Shown: one piece after another, positions 1 to 7,559 of the stretch
How the letters are laid out: every line of letters starts with the position of its first letter
Position numbering within the stretch: position 1 is the first letter of the stretch
Origin: Chitinophagaceae bacterium
Lineage (GTDB): Bacteria; Bacteroidota; Bacteroidia; Chitinophagales; Chitinophagaceae
Assembly (NCBI GenBank): GCA_019454915.1
Contig: JACFNM010000131.1
Coordinates: 1 to 10,205, forward strand
Length of the DNA stretch: 10,205 nucleotides
Direction: 5' to 3'
Notes under the pieces: model-generated
Seen by the model: only the letters and a program-made list of their open reading frames with translations
Database searches by the model: none
What the model was told of the DNA's origin: nothing
Program-made: the position numbers and the translations under genes

Positions 1-8
1 TGAAAATA

Positions 9-680
9 ATGAGCAAAATAATAAGCATCAGTACCCTATTGACATTTTTTATTTTCTCCGTTTACTCCCAAACAGGAAATAATGGTCTTGGTAACAGCGA
101 CCCTAATGCCAAAAAAATCTTAGATGCCGTAACGGCGAAATTCAAGTCCTACCAAACCGTTAAAGCGGAATTTGAGCTTCAGATAGAAAACGCCTCGGGA
201 AAAACGCAAGGAACAAAAAAAGGTACCGCTTATATAAAAGGTAATCAGTATAAGGTTGAACTATCCGACCAGCAGATATTTTGCAATGCGGACAAAATAT
301 GGACCTATGACAAGAGTTCCAACGAGGTGCAGATCAGTAAATTTGAGGCAGGCGGAGAAAGTTTCTCTCCTCAGAAAATTTTTACGAGCTATTATGATAA
401 AGATTTTCTGTACAAACTAAACGGAGAAAAAAAAGAGGGCGCTAAAATATTACAGGAAATTGAATTGACTCCTGCAGACAAATCCAGGAACATATTCAAA
501 ATACTGGTATTCATAGACAAAGCCAATAAAAATATCGTTTCAACCCGGCTATTCGAGAAAAACGGGAACCGCTATGTATACCGCATAACCAGTTTTGTAC
601 CTAATACCAAACTGGACAATAATTTCTTTGTATTTAACACCGCCGCCCACCCGGACGTAGAGGTTATAGATCTGCAGTAA
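9..680 (+). CDS. lolA: LolA-like outer-membrane lipoprotein carrier protein
   Basis: A 223-residue protein that probably acts in the periplasm, shuttling lipoproteins from the inner-membrane release complex to the outer membrane. Residues 1-20 form a signal peptide (short basic start, then a hydrophobic stretch ending VYS) with no lipobox cysteine, so the mature protein should be soluble. The rest follows the LolA pattern: an early amphipathic helix and strands (residues 35-85), the typical DKIWTYDKSSNEVQI block at about 95-109, and a C-terminal FVFNTAAHPDVEVIDL ending. The length matches the family. The ATG at 9 is chosen because it begins the signal peptide. The frame stays open for the few bases upstream, so an extension cannot be formally excluded. 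A TGA at 1-3 in another frame could be the stop of an upstream gene. In Bacteroidota a LolA-like gene often follows ftsK, but that neighbour lies outside the window. No clear terminator follows. Family assignment is good; a direct test of lipoprotein transport is not possible from sequence. Confidence 0.87.
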   Translation: MSKIISISTLLTFFIFSVYSQTGNNGLGNSDPNAKKILDAVTAKFKSYQTVKAEFELQIENASGKTQGTKKGTAYIKGNQYKVELSDQQIFCNADKIWTYDKSSNEVQISKFEAGGESFSPQKIFTSYYDKDFLYKLNGEKKEGAKILQEIELTPADKSRNIFKILVFIDKANKNIVSTRLFEKNGNRYVYRITSFVPNTKLDNNFFVFNTAAHPDVEVIDLQ

Positions 681-738
681 GAATGGCACTGACCGGAGAG
701 TGGTAAGAAAAAGTAAACCTACCTGATTAACAGTGTAA

Positions 739-772
739 TTGTAAGTAACATTGCAATTTTCCGTATCCTTTG
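739..772 (+). promoter_or_regulatory. Candidate Bacteroidota-type promoter for the thioredoxin-fold gene
   Basis: A TTG at 739-741 is followed 22 nt later by TATCCTTTG (764-772). This resembles the Bacteroidota -7 box TAnnTTTG with one extra base. Transcription would start near 776-780, leaving a leader of about 25 nt before the ATG at 804. The extra base in the -7 box makes this a weak call. Confidence 0.35.
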
Positions 773-803
773 TCAGTTATATTTATAGTCAAATCGTCTG
801 TTT

Positions 804-1382
804 ATGCCAACGTATATACTAATTTTGCTGATAGGTTTGTCGGCGTTGCTTTTCAAGCCCCTATTGCCACCTGAGGCCATTGTTGAGTCTCCGGAATCCA
901 TCGCAGGTCAGTTATCCGATAAAACAGAAAAGCTGCAATGGCTGACCCTCGATGAAGCTGAAGCTGAAATGGCGCTTCAAAAAAAAGACATTATCATTGA
1001 TCTATATACCGATTGGTGCGGCTGGTGCAAGGTCATGGATAAGAACACCTACACCCACAGACAGGTGATTGACTATGTACAGCATAATTTTTACCCGGTG
1101 AAAATAAATGCTGAAACGAGAGATATGATAACGTGGAGAGGAAGACAATTCAAATATAATGACGCTTACCGGGTAAATGATTTTGCCATTCTGCTGACCG
1201 GTGGCCGACTGTCCTACCCTTCCACGGTTATTATACCCGCCGATGGTTCCACTCCCCAGGCAGTCCCCGGCTACCTTAAGCCGGCGGATATGGAGCTTAT
1301 CCTCAAATACTTTGGAGAAGGACACTTCGGCAAAATCCCCTTCCAGGACTACCAGAAGAACTTCAAACAGACATGGAAATAA
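804..1382 (+). CDS. Membrane-anchored thioredoxin-fold protein with CGWC motif
   Basis: A 192-residue protein of the thioredoxin superfamily, closest in layout to the thioredoxin_7/DUF255-like group. Residues 4-22 are hydrophobic and end in LLPP, which suggests an uncleaved N-terminal anchor or a signal peptide facing the periplasm. The active site is WCGWCK with redox cysteines C72 and C75, preceded by the strand IIIDLYTD. The cis-proline expected opposite the active site is present in LSYPSTVI (P139). This fold and dithiol pair fit a protein that reduces or isomerises periplasmic disulfides, but the substrate is unknown. The CGWC spacer differs from the CGPC of general thioredoxins and is usual in the thioredoxin_7 type. 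No Shine-Dalgarno sequence precedes the ATG at 804. The gene lies 123 nt after lolA, and its transcript probably ends at the hairpin at 1463-1492. Confidence 0.85.
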   Translation: MPTYILILLIGLSALLFKPLLPPEAIVESPESIAGQLSDKTEKLQWLTLDEAEAEMALQKKDIIIDLYTDWCGWCKVMDKNTYTHRQVIDYVQHNFYPVKINAETRDMITWRGRQFKYNDAYRVNDFAILLTGGRLSYPSTVIIPADGSTPQAVPGYLKPADMELILKYFGEGHFGKIPFQDYQKNFKQTWK

Positions 1383-1433
1383 ATTAAATTCATGAATACA
1401 AAATATGAAAGCCAGTCATAACGTTATATGTCT

Positions 1434-1457
1434 GGTTTTTCATAGGATATTGGATTT
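1434..1457 (+). repeat. Conserved 24-nt box, copy 1
   Basis: Core TTTTTCATAGGATATTGG, preceded by GG and followed by ATTT. All 24 nt are identical to copy 2 (1629-1652) and to copy 4 on the minus strand (7560-7583). It starts 51 nt after the stop codon of the thioredoxin-fold gene and is separated from the following terminator stem by the 5-nt spacer AAAGC. It would therefore lie in the 3' untranslated part of that mRNA. Its function is unknown, and it does not match the Bacteroidota promoter consensus. Confidence 0.85.
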
Positions 1458-1462
1458 AAAGC

Positions 1463-1492
1463 GGGGCAGGATGTCTATCCAGCCCTTTTTTT
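1463..1492 (+). terminator. Intrinsic terminator hairpin of box module 1
   Basis: Two 4-bp stems are joined by an A-A mismatch: GGGC (1464-1467) pairs with GCCC (1482-1485), and GGAT (1469-1472) pairs with ATCC (1477-1480). The loop is GTCT, and seven T residues follow (1486-1492). It most likely ends the transcript of the thioredoxin-fold gene, whose stop codon is at 1380-1382. Confidence 0.8.
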
Positions 1493-1628
1493 ATTGGTTT
1501 TTTCTCCTACACTCTCCGTTTTATCTCCTAATCATAACTTCCAGAGGTGTTTTTCCTGGCTTTTCGGGTATTCTAAAAAACTTTAATCTTCTATGCAACC
1601 TTTACGGCGAACCTGTTGTCTATTATTT

Positions 1629-1652
1629 GGTTTTTCATAGGATATTGGATTT
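1629..1652 (+). repeat. Conserved 24-nt box, copy 2
   Basis: An exact copy of the box at 1434-1457, 195 nt downstream in the same direction. The 6-nt spacer AGAAAC leads to the hairpin. No protein gene lies between copy 1 and copy 2, so any RNA ending here would be a non-coding transcript or read-through from the first terminator. Confidence 0.85.
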
Positions 1653-1658
1653 AGAAAC

Positions 1659-1684
1659 GGGGCCGGATGTCTATCCAGCCCTTT
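1659..1684 (+). terminator. Intrinsic terminator-like hairpin of box module 2
   Basis: The architecture is the same as in module 1: GGGC (1660-1663) with GCCC (1678-1681), GGAT (1665-1668) with ATCC (1673-1676), and loop GTCT. A C-A mismatch replaces the A-A mismatch. The T-run is short and interrupted (TTTG), so termination may be weaker than at copy 1. Confidence 0.65.
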
Positions 1685-1849
1685 GTTATATTTATTGAGC
1701 CCACCAATAAGCACCACCCTTTTGATAAGTTTCGCTATCAGCAATTAATACAAAATCTATTTATCACATATCTTAATCTCAGTAAATGAGGGAGATAAAA
1801 AATTTATTTCTGAACCGCTCACATATACTAAAAAGAGCTTATTTTCGAC

Positions 1850-1870
1850 TTTTCATAGGATAAGGTTTAA
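1850..1870 (+). repeat. Divergent box, copy 3
   Basis: TTTTCATAGGATA is identical to the other copies. The 3' half then diverges, reading AGGTTTAA instead of TTGGATTT. It points the same way as copies 1 and 2 and is again followed by a strong terminator hairpin, but after a longer spacer of about 24 nt. The spacer contains two near-repeats of GGTTTAA (1864-1870 and 1879-1885). Confidence 0.65.
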
Positions 1871-1894
1871 TGGTTAACGGTTTAAAGATTAGTA

Positions 1895-1930
1895 CCCCTC
1901 CCCCGACTTTTCGGGAGGGGGTTTCTTTTT
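1895..1930 (+). terminator. Strong intrinsic terminator upstream of dprA
   Basis: CCCCTCCC (1895-1902) pairs with GGGAGGGG (1913-1920) to make an 8-bp stem with a 10-nt loop, followed by GTTTCTTTTT. The stem sequence is unrelated to those of modules 1 and 2, although the same box precedes it. It lies about 60 nt before the dprA start and isolates dprA from upstream transcription. Confidence 0.88.
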
Positions 1931-1989
1931 AGCGGAGATATAATCCGTGAAACGATATTCCTCAGTCAGAAAAACATCATCACCGTACT

Positions 1990-3090
1990 ATGTCAAATGA
2001 CCTTTTTTATCAGATAGCGCTAACCATGATCCCGTTCATAGGGGATGTGCATGCACGGGAACTAATGCAACACTTTGGAGATGCCGAAAAGGTATTTTCC
2101 GCAAAAAAATCCACACTCAACCGCATACCCGGAATCGGTACCATTCGCTCGGAAAATATTAAATCTTTTAACGATTTCAAACGCGTAGAAAAGGAGATTG
2201 ATTTTATTGAGCGGTACAAAATCCAGGTACTTCAGTTCACGGAAACCAACTACCCAAAACGGTTAAGCCATTGTTATGATGCCCCTGTTTTACTTTACTA
2301 CAAGGGGAATGCGGACTTAAATTCCTCCAAAATCCTGTCGGTAATCGGCACCCGGAACCCCACTGATTATGGAAAGGAAATGGTGGAAAACCTCATCAGG
2401 GATTTGGCAAAACACGACGTGGTGATATGCAGCGGGCTTGCCTACGGCATAGACACGCACGCTCATAAAGCCGCCTTAAAAAATAGTCTGTCCACCGTTG
2501 GCGTCCTGGCTCACGGTTTGGATCGTATTTATCCGCCGGCAAATAAATCTTTAGCCAAAGAAATGACAGAACAGGGTGGTTTATTAACTGATTTCATCTC
2601 CGGCACTAAACCCGATAAGCAAAATTTCCCGAAACGAAACCGGATTGTGGCCGGTATGTCCGATGCCACGCTGGTAATAGAGACTCAGATGAATGGCGGC
2701 AGCATGATAACCGCAGAGCTGGCTAACAGCTATAACAGAGAGGTATTTGCTCTGCCCGGAAAAATTACAGATACTAAAAGTACTGGATGCAACTACCTAA
2801 TCGGCAACAATAAAGCGGCATTAATCACCGGCGCGGACGACATCCTGAACATGATGAACTGGCAAAACACACCCGCGAAGAAAAGAGTAATCCAAAGAGA
2901 ATTATTTGTTGACCTTACGGAAGAAGAAAGGTTAATCCTGAGCATCATTACCGAAAAAGAAGCCGTTTCGATTGATGAAATGATACCACTCAGTCAACTG
3001 AACAGCGGCGCCATAGCTGCCGCTATCCTGAGCCTTGAATTGGAGGGGCTCATCACCACCCTTCCGGGAAAAATTTACCGGCTCAGTTAA
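1990..3090 (+). CDS. dprA: DNA-processing protein DprA (Smf)
   Basis: A 366-residue cytoplasmic protein that binds incoming single-stranded DNA and loads RecA during natural transformation. The layout is complete. An N-terminal helix-hairpin-helix/SAM-like part (about 10-60, with IPGIG at 46-50) is followed by the Rossmann-like DprA core (about 80-290) and a C-terminal winged helix (about 308-366, ending GLITTLPGKIYRLS). Core signatures are visible: VIGTRNPTDYG (118-128), CSGLAYGIDTHAHKAAL (147-163), FPKRNRIVAGMS (213-224), NGGSMITA (235-242) and ALPGKITDTKSTGCN (254-268). The length is normal for Bacteroidota. The ATG at 1990 starts the conserved N-terminus; no Shine-Dalgarno sequence precedes it. 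The gene sits between a strong terminator (1895-1930) and guaB (76 nt downstream, with its own promoter), so it is probably transcribed alone. No other competence gene is in the window. Confidence 0.96.
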   Translation: MSNDLFYQIALTMIPFIGDVHARELMQHFGDAEKVFSAKKSTLNRIPGIGTIRSENIKSFNDFKRVEKEIDFIERYKIQVLQFTETNYPKRLSHCYDAPVLLYYKGNADLNSSKILSVIGTRNPTDYGKEMVENLIRDLAKHDVVICSGLAYGIDTHAHKAALKNSLSTVGVLAHGLDRIYPPANKSLAKEMTEQGGLLTDFISGTKPDKQNFPKRNRIVAGMSDATLVIETQMNGGSMITAELANSYNREVFALPGKITDTKSTGCNYLIGNNKAALITGADDILNMMNWQNTPAKKRVIQRELFVDLTEEERLILSIITEKEAVSIDEMIPLSQLNSGAIAAAILSLELEGLITTLPGKIYRLS

Positions 3091-3130
3091 CAATTGCAGG
3101 ATGCAGGCTGCTCCGCCCGCAGGAATAAAA

Positions 3131-3163
3131 TTTGGTTGCTATTTATCCGCTACCCTATCTTTG
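3131..3163 (+). promoter_or_regulatory. Bacteroidota-type promoter directly in front of guaB
   Basis: TTTG (3131-3134) and TATCTTTG (3156-3163) are 21 nt apart. The second matches TAnnTTTG exactly. Only three bases (CAC) separate the -7 box from the guaB ATG at 3167, so the RNA would begin at or within a few bases of the start codon. An alternative -35-like TTG lies at 3136-3138. Confidence 0.6.
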
Positions 3164-3166
3164 CAC

Positions 3167-4660
3167 ATGGCAACAACTATCAATTCCGCTAGAGGAAAAT
3201 CTACTCCAAAATTTTTCGGTGAAGGCTTAACCTTCGATGATGTTTTACTGGTACCGGCCTATTCAGAAGTCCTTCCCCGGGAAGCAGATATCAGCACAAG
3301 GCTCACAAAAAATATCACGTTGAATATTCCGCTGCTTTCGGCGGCAATGGATACCGTTACTGAAGCAGATTTGGCTATTGCCCTCGCAAGAGAAGGCGGC
3401 TTGGGTATTCTTCATAAAAACATGACGATTGAGCGACAGGTTGAGCAGGTTCGAAAAGTAAAACGCAGCGAAAGCGGTTTGATCTTAGACCCTATCACTC
3501 TGCGTGAAGACGCCACCATCGGCGACGCTTTAAAACTCATGCATGAAAATAAGATAGGCGGTATTCCCATCATTGATATCAATAGAAAACTGGTAGGCAT
3601 CCTCACCAACCGGGATCTACGTTTCGAAACTACCCTGAAAAAAAAGGTAAGTGAGGTAATGACAAAAGAAAGATTAATAACCGCTCCCGAAGGAACCGAC
3701 CTGGTGAAAGCAAAAAAGATTCTTAGTCAATATAAAATTGAGAAACTACCGGTAGTAAATAAAAAAGGTGAATTGACAGGACTTATTACCTATCGCGACA
3801 TTTTACAATTGCAAAGTCATCCCAATGCGGTAAAGGATAATTTTGGACGTCTATTAACGGGAGCCGCTTTGGGTATTACAGCCGATTTAATGGACAGGGC
3901 CTACGCTTTACAACAGATTGGCGTAGATATTGTTTGTCTTGACAGCGCCCACGGACATAGCGCCAAAGTAATCGAATCGCTTAAGAGGGTAAAAAAAGAA
4001 TTTAAACAACTTCCCGTTATCGCCGGCAACGTGGGTACGGCAAGTGGAGCGAAAGCACTTGCTGAGGCGGGTGCAGACGCTGTTAAAGTGGGTATCGGGC
4101 CCGGCTCCATTTGCACCACCCGGATTGTAGCAGGCGCAGGAGTACCTCAGATTACCGCCATTATGGAAGCCGCCTCCGTACTCCATAAGATGAACGTACC
4201 TTTGATAGCTGACGGAGGTATTCGCTATACAGGAGACCTGGTAAAAGCCCTGGCCGCTGGCGCTAATGTAGTGATGATGGGGAGCATCTTCGCAGGAACA
4301 GAAGAAAGTCCCGGAGAAACGATTATTTACGAAGGCAGGAAATTCAAGCAATACCGGGGTATGGGTTCTTTAGGGGCCATGGGCCAGGGAAGCGGCGACC
4401 GTTACTTCCAGGATGTGGAAGCCGATGTTAAGAAATACGTACCGGAAGGAATTGAAGGACGTGTGGCATTTAAAGGAAATCTGAGTGAAATCGTATATCA
4501 ATATACCGGTGGATTACGGTCGGGGATGGGCTATTGCGGTGCGCCAAATATTGCTGCCCTACAAAAGGCGCAATTTATCCGTATAACCAATGCCGGCATG
4601 AATGAGAGTCATGCCCATGATATCGAAATAACCCGGGAAGCTCCTAACTATACAAGATAA
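3167..4660 (+). CDS. guaB: IMP dehydrogenase
   Basis: A 497-residue cytoplasmic enzyme that oxidises IMP to XMP with NAD+, the committed step of GMP synthesis. The N-terminus has the family start [17 protein letters not shown] (21-37). Two CBS domains occupy about residues 105-217, inserted in the (beta/alpha)8 barrel; in this family they bind purine nucleotides and tune activity. The catalytic loop GPGSICTTR (311-319) carries the nucleophile C316. The IMP-binding [12 protein letters not shown] (346-357), the [14 protein letters not shown] block (371-384) and the flap [20 protein letters not shown] with the Arg-Tyr pair R412/Y413 are all intact. The ATG at 3167 is preferred over an in-frame ATG at 3035 because the earlier one lies inside dprA and adds 44 residues foreign to the family. 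There is no Shine-Dalgarno sequence; a promoter box ends three bases upstream, suggesting a very short or absent leader. Confidence 0.97.
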   Translation: MATTINSARGKSTPKFFGEGLTFDDVLLVPAYSEVLPREADISTRLTKNITLNIPLLSAAMDTVTEADLAIALAREGGLGILHKNMTIERQVEQVRKVKRSESGLILDPITLREDATIGDALKLMHENKIGGIPIIDINRKLVGILTNRDLRFETTLKKKVSEVMTKERLITAPEGTDLVKAKKILSQYKIEKLPVVNKKGELTGLITYRDILQLQSHPNAVKDNFGRLLTGAALGITADLMDRAYALQQIGVDIVCLDSAHGHSAKVIESLKRVKKEFKQLPVIAGNVGTASGAKALAEAGADAVKVGIGPGSICTTRIVAGAGVPQITAIMEAASVLHKMNVPLIADGGIRYTGDLVKALAAGANVVMMGSIFAGTEESPGETIIYEGRKFKQYRGMGSLGAMGQGSGDRYFQDVEADVKKYVPEGIEGRVAFKGNLSEIVYQYTGGLRSGMGYCGAPNIAALQKAQFIRITNAGMNESHAHDIEITREAPNYTR

Positions 4661-4810
4661 ATGACTTAAGCTTCGCATGAATCTTTTTCCAGGATAACCG
4701 GAATTTTTGTTGAATGATATTTGAAAATCCCCGTGGGAAATAATTATTGCCGAGATTTGAAGCAGGGAAGATTTCTTCTTAGCTTCAATCATTCATGCAT
4801 AATTCAGCCA

Positions 4811-7519
4811 ATGATAGTCATTAAAAAAATTGCGGCGGTCTCTGTCTTACTTTGCCTGCTGTTTAGCATTTCATCACCCGCGCAAACCATCCCATCGCCA
4901 CGGGAACATTTCGGATTCAATATCGGCGATGATTATATGTTAGCCAATTACACCCAGGTGGAGTCCTATTTCAATAAAATAGCCGAAGCATCCGACCGGG
5001 TCAAATTACAACCTATTGGTAAAACAGAAGAGGGACGAAATCAGTATATCGTTATTGTGTCTTCCCCGGATAATTTATCTCATCTTTCAAAATATCAGGA
5101 CATCTCTACGAAATTAGCGAGAGCGGAAGGCATCCCGGAAGATGAAGCGCGACAATTGTCATTGGAAGGTAAAGCGGTAGTTTGGATTGACGGCGGGCTA
5201 CATGCCACGGAAACCGTGGGCAGCCACCAGTTAATCGAAACACTCTATCAGTTAGTCAGTAGAAATGATGCCGAAACACAACGAATATTAAATGATGTCA
5301 TTATCCTGCTCGCCCAGGTGAACCCCGATGGACAGGAGTTAGTGGCAAACTGGTATATGCGCGAAGCCGAACCGGCAAAACGAAAAATGGATATACCCCG
5401 TTTGTATCAGAAGTATATCGGGCATGATAATAACCGGGACTTCTACATCAATAATATGAGTGAGAGTAAAAATATCTCACGCGTGTTATATGTGGACTGG
5501 ATACCTCAAATTTTATATAACCATCATCAGTCGGGCCCGGCCGGCACCATATTAGCGGGTCCTCCCTATCGCGATCCTTTCAACTTCGCTTATGACCCGC
5601 TGGTCGTTACCGGTATTGATGCTTTGGGTGTAGCCATGATTAACCGGCTCAATGCAGAAAACAAGCCCGGATTTACCAGAATGAACGGCTCGGTGTACTC
5701 TACCTGGTGGAATGGCGGTTTGCGTACAACTGCCTATTTCCACAATATCATTGGCTTACTGACGGAGATAACCGGCAACCCTGCTCCATCCGAAATTCCG
5801 CTGGTTCCGAACAGACTAACCCCCAATAGCGCCACACCCAATCCGGTCATTCCTCAAAAATGGCATTTCAGAAACGCAATTGATTATTCCGTATCGCTCA
5901 ATTACGCGATTTTAGATTACGCTTCTCGAAATAAAGATCACCTGCTTTACAACATTTATAAGATGGGCAGAAACAGCATTGAGCGCGGAAGTAAGGATCA
6001 CTGGACGCTCACCCCCAGGCTTATTGATTCGGTTAAATCTGTTGCGCAAAGAAACCCAAAAGCGACTAATAATGCTATACCGGCGGCTTATTTTGATTCA
6101 GTTTATCAAAATCCCGCTTTCCGTGATCCGAGAGGCTATGTCATTCCTTCCAATCAAAAGGATTTTTGGACAGCAACCCAGTTTGTTAATGCACTCATTA
6201 GCTCCGGTATCCGCGTAGAAAAAGCAACGGCTGCCTTTTCTGTCGAAGGGAAGGATTATCCGGCAGGTTCTTTTATCATTAAAACTGACCAGGCTTTTCG
6301 TCCTCATGTCCTGGATATGTTCGAACCACAGGATCATCCCAACGACTTTCAATATCCCGGAGGGCCTCCCATACGTCCCTACGACGCTGCCGGATGGACC
6401 TTAGCCTACCAAATGGGAATTCAGTTTGACCGGATACTAAACGATTTCCGGGGGCCTTTTATCACGATACCCTATGGGGAACTACAAACAGCTATACAGG
6501 GCGTAAAACTAACCCCTTCCCGTGCCGGGTACCTTATCAGCCCGGAAGAAAATGAGGCTTTTGTTGCGGTCAATGAATTACTGAAAAAAGGTATCGAGGT
6601 ATATCGTGTGTCGAAAAATGAGTCTTCGATTAAGGCGGGTACTTTTTATATACCGGCAAAGGGTTATGAACTTTTGAAAAATCACTCACTAAAAAAGGGG
6701 TTGACTGTTCATCCGTCCGGAAAAGTGCCCACATCTAAAACAAAAATATCACCGGCAAGAATCGCTCTTTTCGACCAATATGGCGGAGCCATCGCATCCG
6801 GCTGGGCACGGTGGCTGCTGGAGAGGTTTGGCTATTCATTTTCGGTCATTTATCCGGGAGAAATAGATAATGGGGGATTGAACAAAAAATATGATATTCT
6901 GCTTTTTGTTGATACACAGATGCCCACCCGAACGACAGAACTAAAAAGGACTCAACCGAAATCAGAAGAAATTCCGGCTGAGTTCCGCAACCGGCTCGGG
7001 TACATCACTATAGAAAAAACCGTTCCCCAAATCAAACAGTTCCTTGAACAGGGAGGTGTTGTATTAACGATTGGGAATGCCACATCGCTCGCTTACCTAC
7101 TGGAACTTCCCGTACAAAATGCTTTAACTACCAGAAGTGCCGCCGGCGAGTCAAAGTCTTTGTCGCAGAATGATTACTTCATACCGGGCAGTATCCTGAA
7201 TGCAATCATTGATATTAATCAACCGGAGAACCGGGGTATGGACACTACGGCTGATATGGTATTCAATCAATCAAATGTGTTCCGGCTAAATCCGGACGCT
7301 GTATCAGGAGGACTGCGCCCGCTGGCCTGGTTTGGTGAAGATAAGCCCTTAAGAAGCGGATGGGCCTGGGGACAAGGATATCTGAAGGAGGGCATTATTG
7401 CCTTTTCTATGCCTGTGGGCAAAGGCAAATTTTACGCATGTGCCACTCAAATCACCTTTCGTGCCCAACCATACGGAACATTTAGAATGCTTTTCAATCA
7501 ACTATACCGGTCGCTTTAA
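4811..7519 (+). CDS. Large secreted M14-family zinc metallopeptidase
   Basis: A 902-residue exported protein. Residues 1-24 form a signal peptide (MIVIKK, a long hydrophobic core, then SSPAQ). The M14 carboxypeptidase domain covers about residues 40-370. The zinc motif HATE (H131, E134) lies in WIDGGLHATETVGSHQ. NPDG (171-174), a substrate-binding DNNRD (206-210), a candidate third zinc ligand H238 or H239 in YNHHQSG, and the catalytic glutamate E319 in LLTEITGNP follow in the expected order. The remaining 500 residues are an extension without a signature I can name. The part near 650-745 (RIALFDQYGGA, then a hydrophobic YDILLFVD strand) resembles an alpha/beta glutamine-amidotransferase-like fold, which is a weak inference. 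The substrate may be peptides or peptidoglycan fragments. The ATG at 4811 is chosen over an in-frame ATG at 4721 because it starts the signal peptide. The gene lies 150 nt after guaB and ends 11 nt before a terminator hairpin. Confidence 0.9.
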   Translation: MIVIKKIAAVSVLLCLLFSISSPAQTIPSPREHFGFNIGDDYMLANYTQVESYFNKIAEASDRVKLQPIGKTEEGRNQYIVIVSSPDNLSHLSKYQDISTKLARAEGIPEDEARQLSLEGKAVVWIDGGLHATETVGSHQLIETLYQLVSRNDAETQRILNDVIILLAQVNPDGQELVANWYMREAEPAKRKMDIPRLYQKYIGHDNNRDFYINNMSESKNISRVLYVDWIPQILYNHHQSGPAGTILAGPPYRDPFNFAYDPLVVTGIDALGVAMINRLNAENKPGFTRMNGSVYSTWWNGGLRTTAYFHNIIGLLTEITGNPAPSEIPLVPNRLTPNSATPNPVIPQKWHFRNAIDYSVSLNYAILDYASRNKDHLLYNIYKMGRNSIERGSKDHWTLTPRLIDSVKSVAQRNPKATNNAIPAAYFDSVYQNPAFRDPRGYVIPSNQKDFWTATQFVNALISSGIRVEKATAAFSVEGKDYPAGSFIIKTDQAFRPHVLDMFEPQDHPNDFQYPGGPPIRPYDAAGWTLAYQMGIQFDRILNDFRGPFITIPYGELQTAIQGVKLTPSRAGYLISPEENEAFVAVNELLKKGIEVYRVSKNESSIKAGTFYIPAKGYELLKNHSLKKGLTVHPSGKVPTSKTKISPARIALFDQYGGAIASGWARWLLERFGYSFSVIYPGEIDNGGLNKKYDILLFVDTQMPTRTTELKRTQPKSEEIPAEFRNRLGYITIEKTVPQIKQFLEQGGVVLTIGNATSLAYLLELPVQNALTTRSAAGESKSLSQNDYFIPGSILNAIIDINQPENRGMDTTADMVFNQSNVFRLNPDAVSGGLRPLAWFGEDKPLRSGWAWGQGYLKEGIIAFSMPVGKGKFYACATQITFRAQPYGTFRMLFNQLYRSL

Positions 7520-7523
7520 AGGC

Positions 7524-7558
7524 AAAAAAGGGGCCGCATAAAAATGCACCCCGTTTTT
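7524..7558. terminator. Bidirectional terminator between convergent genes
   Basis: GGGG (7530-7533) pairs with CCCC (7549-7552) and GCAT (7536-7539) with ATGC (7544-7547), around the loop AAAA and an asymmetric CC/A internal mismatch. A run of five T follows on the plus strand (7554-7558), and a run of six A precedes it (7524-7529), giving T6 on the minus strand. It can end the M14 peptidase transcript from one side and the two-component transcript from the other. Its stem geometry matches modules 1 and 2. Confidence 0.85.
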
Positions 7559-7559
7559 A

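Larger units (their letters stand above)
1383..1989. other. Non-coding intergenic region carrying three box-hairpin modules
   Basis: This 607-nt gap contains no credible protein gene. An open frame at 1405-1698 exists, but its product repeats LVFHRILDL only because two copies of a DNA repeat happen to lie 195 nt apart, a multiple of three. The region holds three copies of a conserved box (1434-1457, 1629-1652 and a divergent one at 1850-1870), each followed by an intrinsic-terminator hairpin. The 136 nt between the first hairpin and the second box (1493-1628) and the stretch 1690-1849 show no other recognisable element. No clear promoter for dprA was found between the last terminator and the start codon at 1990. 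Confidence 0.75.

Noticed and set aside
1434..1688. CRISPR-like or insertion-sequence interpretation of the repeated boxes
   Set aside because: Only two direct copies lie close together, the spacing is 195 nt, and no cas gene, transposase, terminal inverted repeat or target duplication is visible.
1405..1698. Open frame of 97 codons with an internal LVFHRILDL repeat
   Set aside because: The repeat comes from two copies of the non-coding box module 195 nt apart in the same frame. The frame runs through two terminator hairpins, and its composition is unlike a real protein.
3035..3166. Upstream in-frame extension of guaB starting inside dprA
   Set aside because: It overlaps the conserved dprA C-terminus and encodes 44 residues with no counterpart in IMP dehydrogenases. 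A promoter box lies within it.
3908..4351. Long minus-strand open frame of 147 codons inside guaB
   Set aside because: It is a shadow of the strongly conserved guaB coding sequence and shows no recognisable protein features.
4684..4709. Possible fifth, degenerate box (TTTTTCCAGGATAACCGG) between guaB and the peptidase gene
   Set aside because: It matches the box only with several changes and gaps, and no terminator hairpin with a T-run follows. CCCCGTGGG nearby is too short, so the resemblance may be chance.
4756..4787. Promoter-like TTTG, 20 nt, TAGCTTCA ahead of the peptidase gene
   Set aside because: The second box has only TAnnTT in common with the consensus. The position is plausible but the match is too weak to list as a feature.
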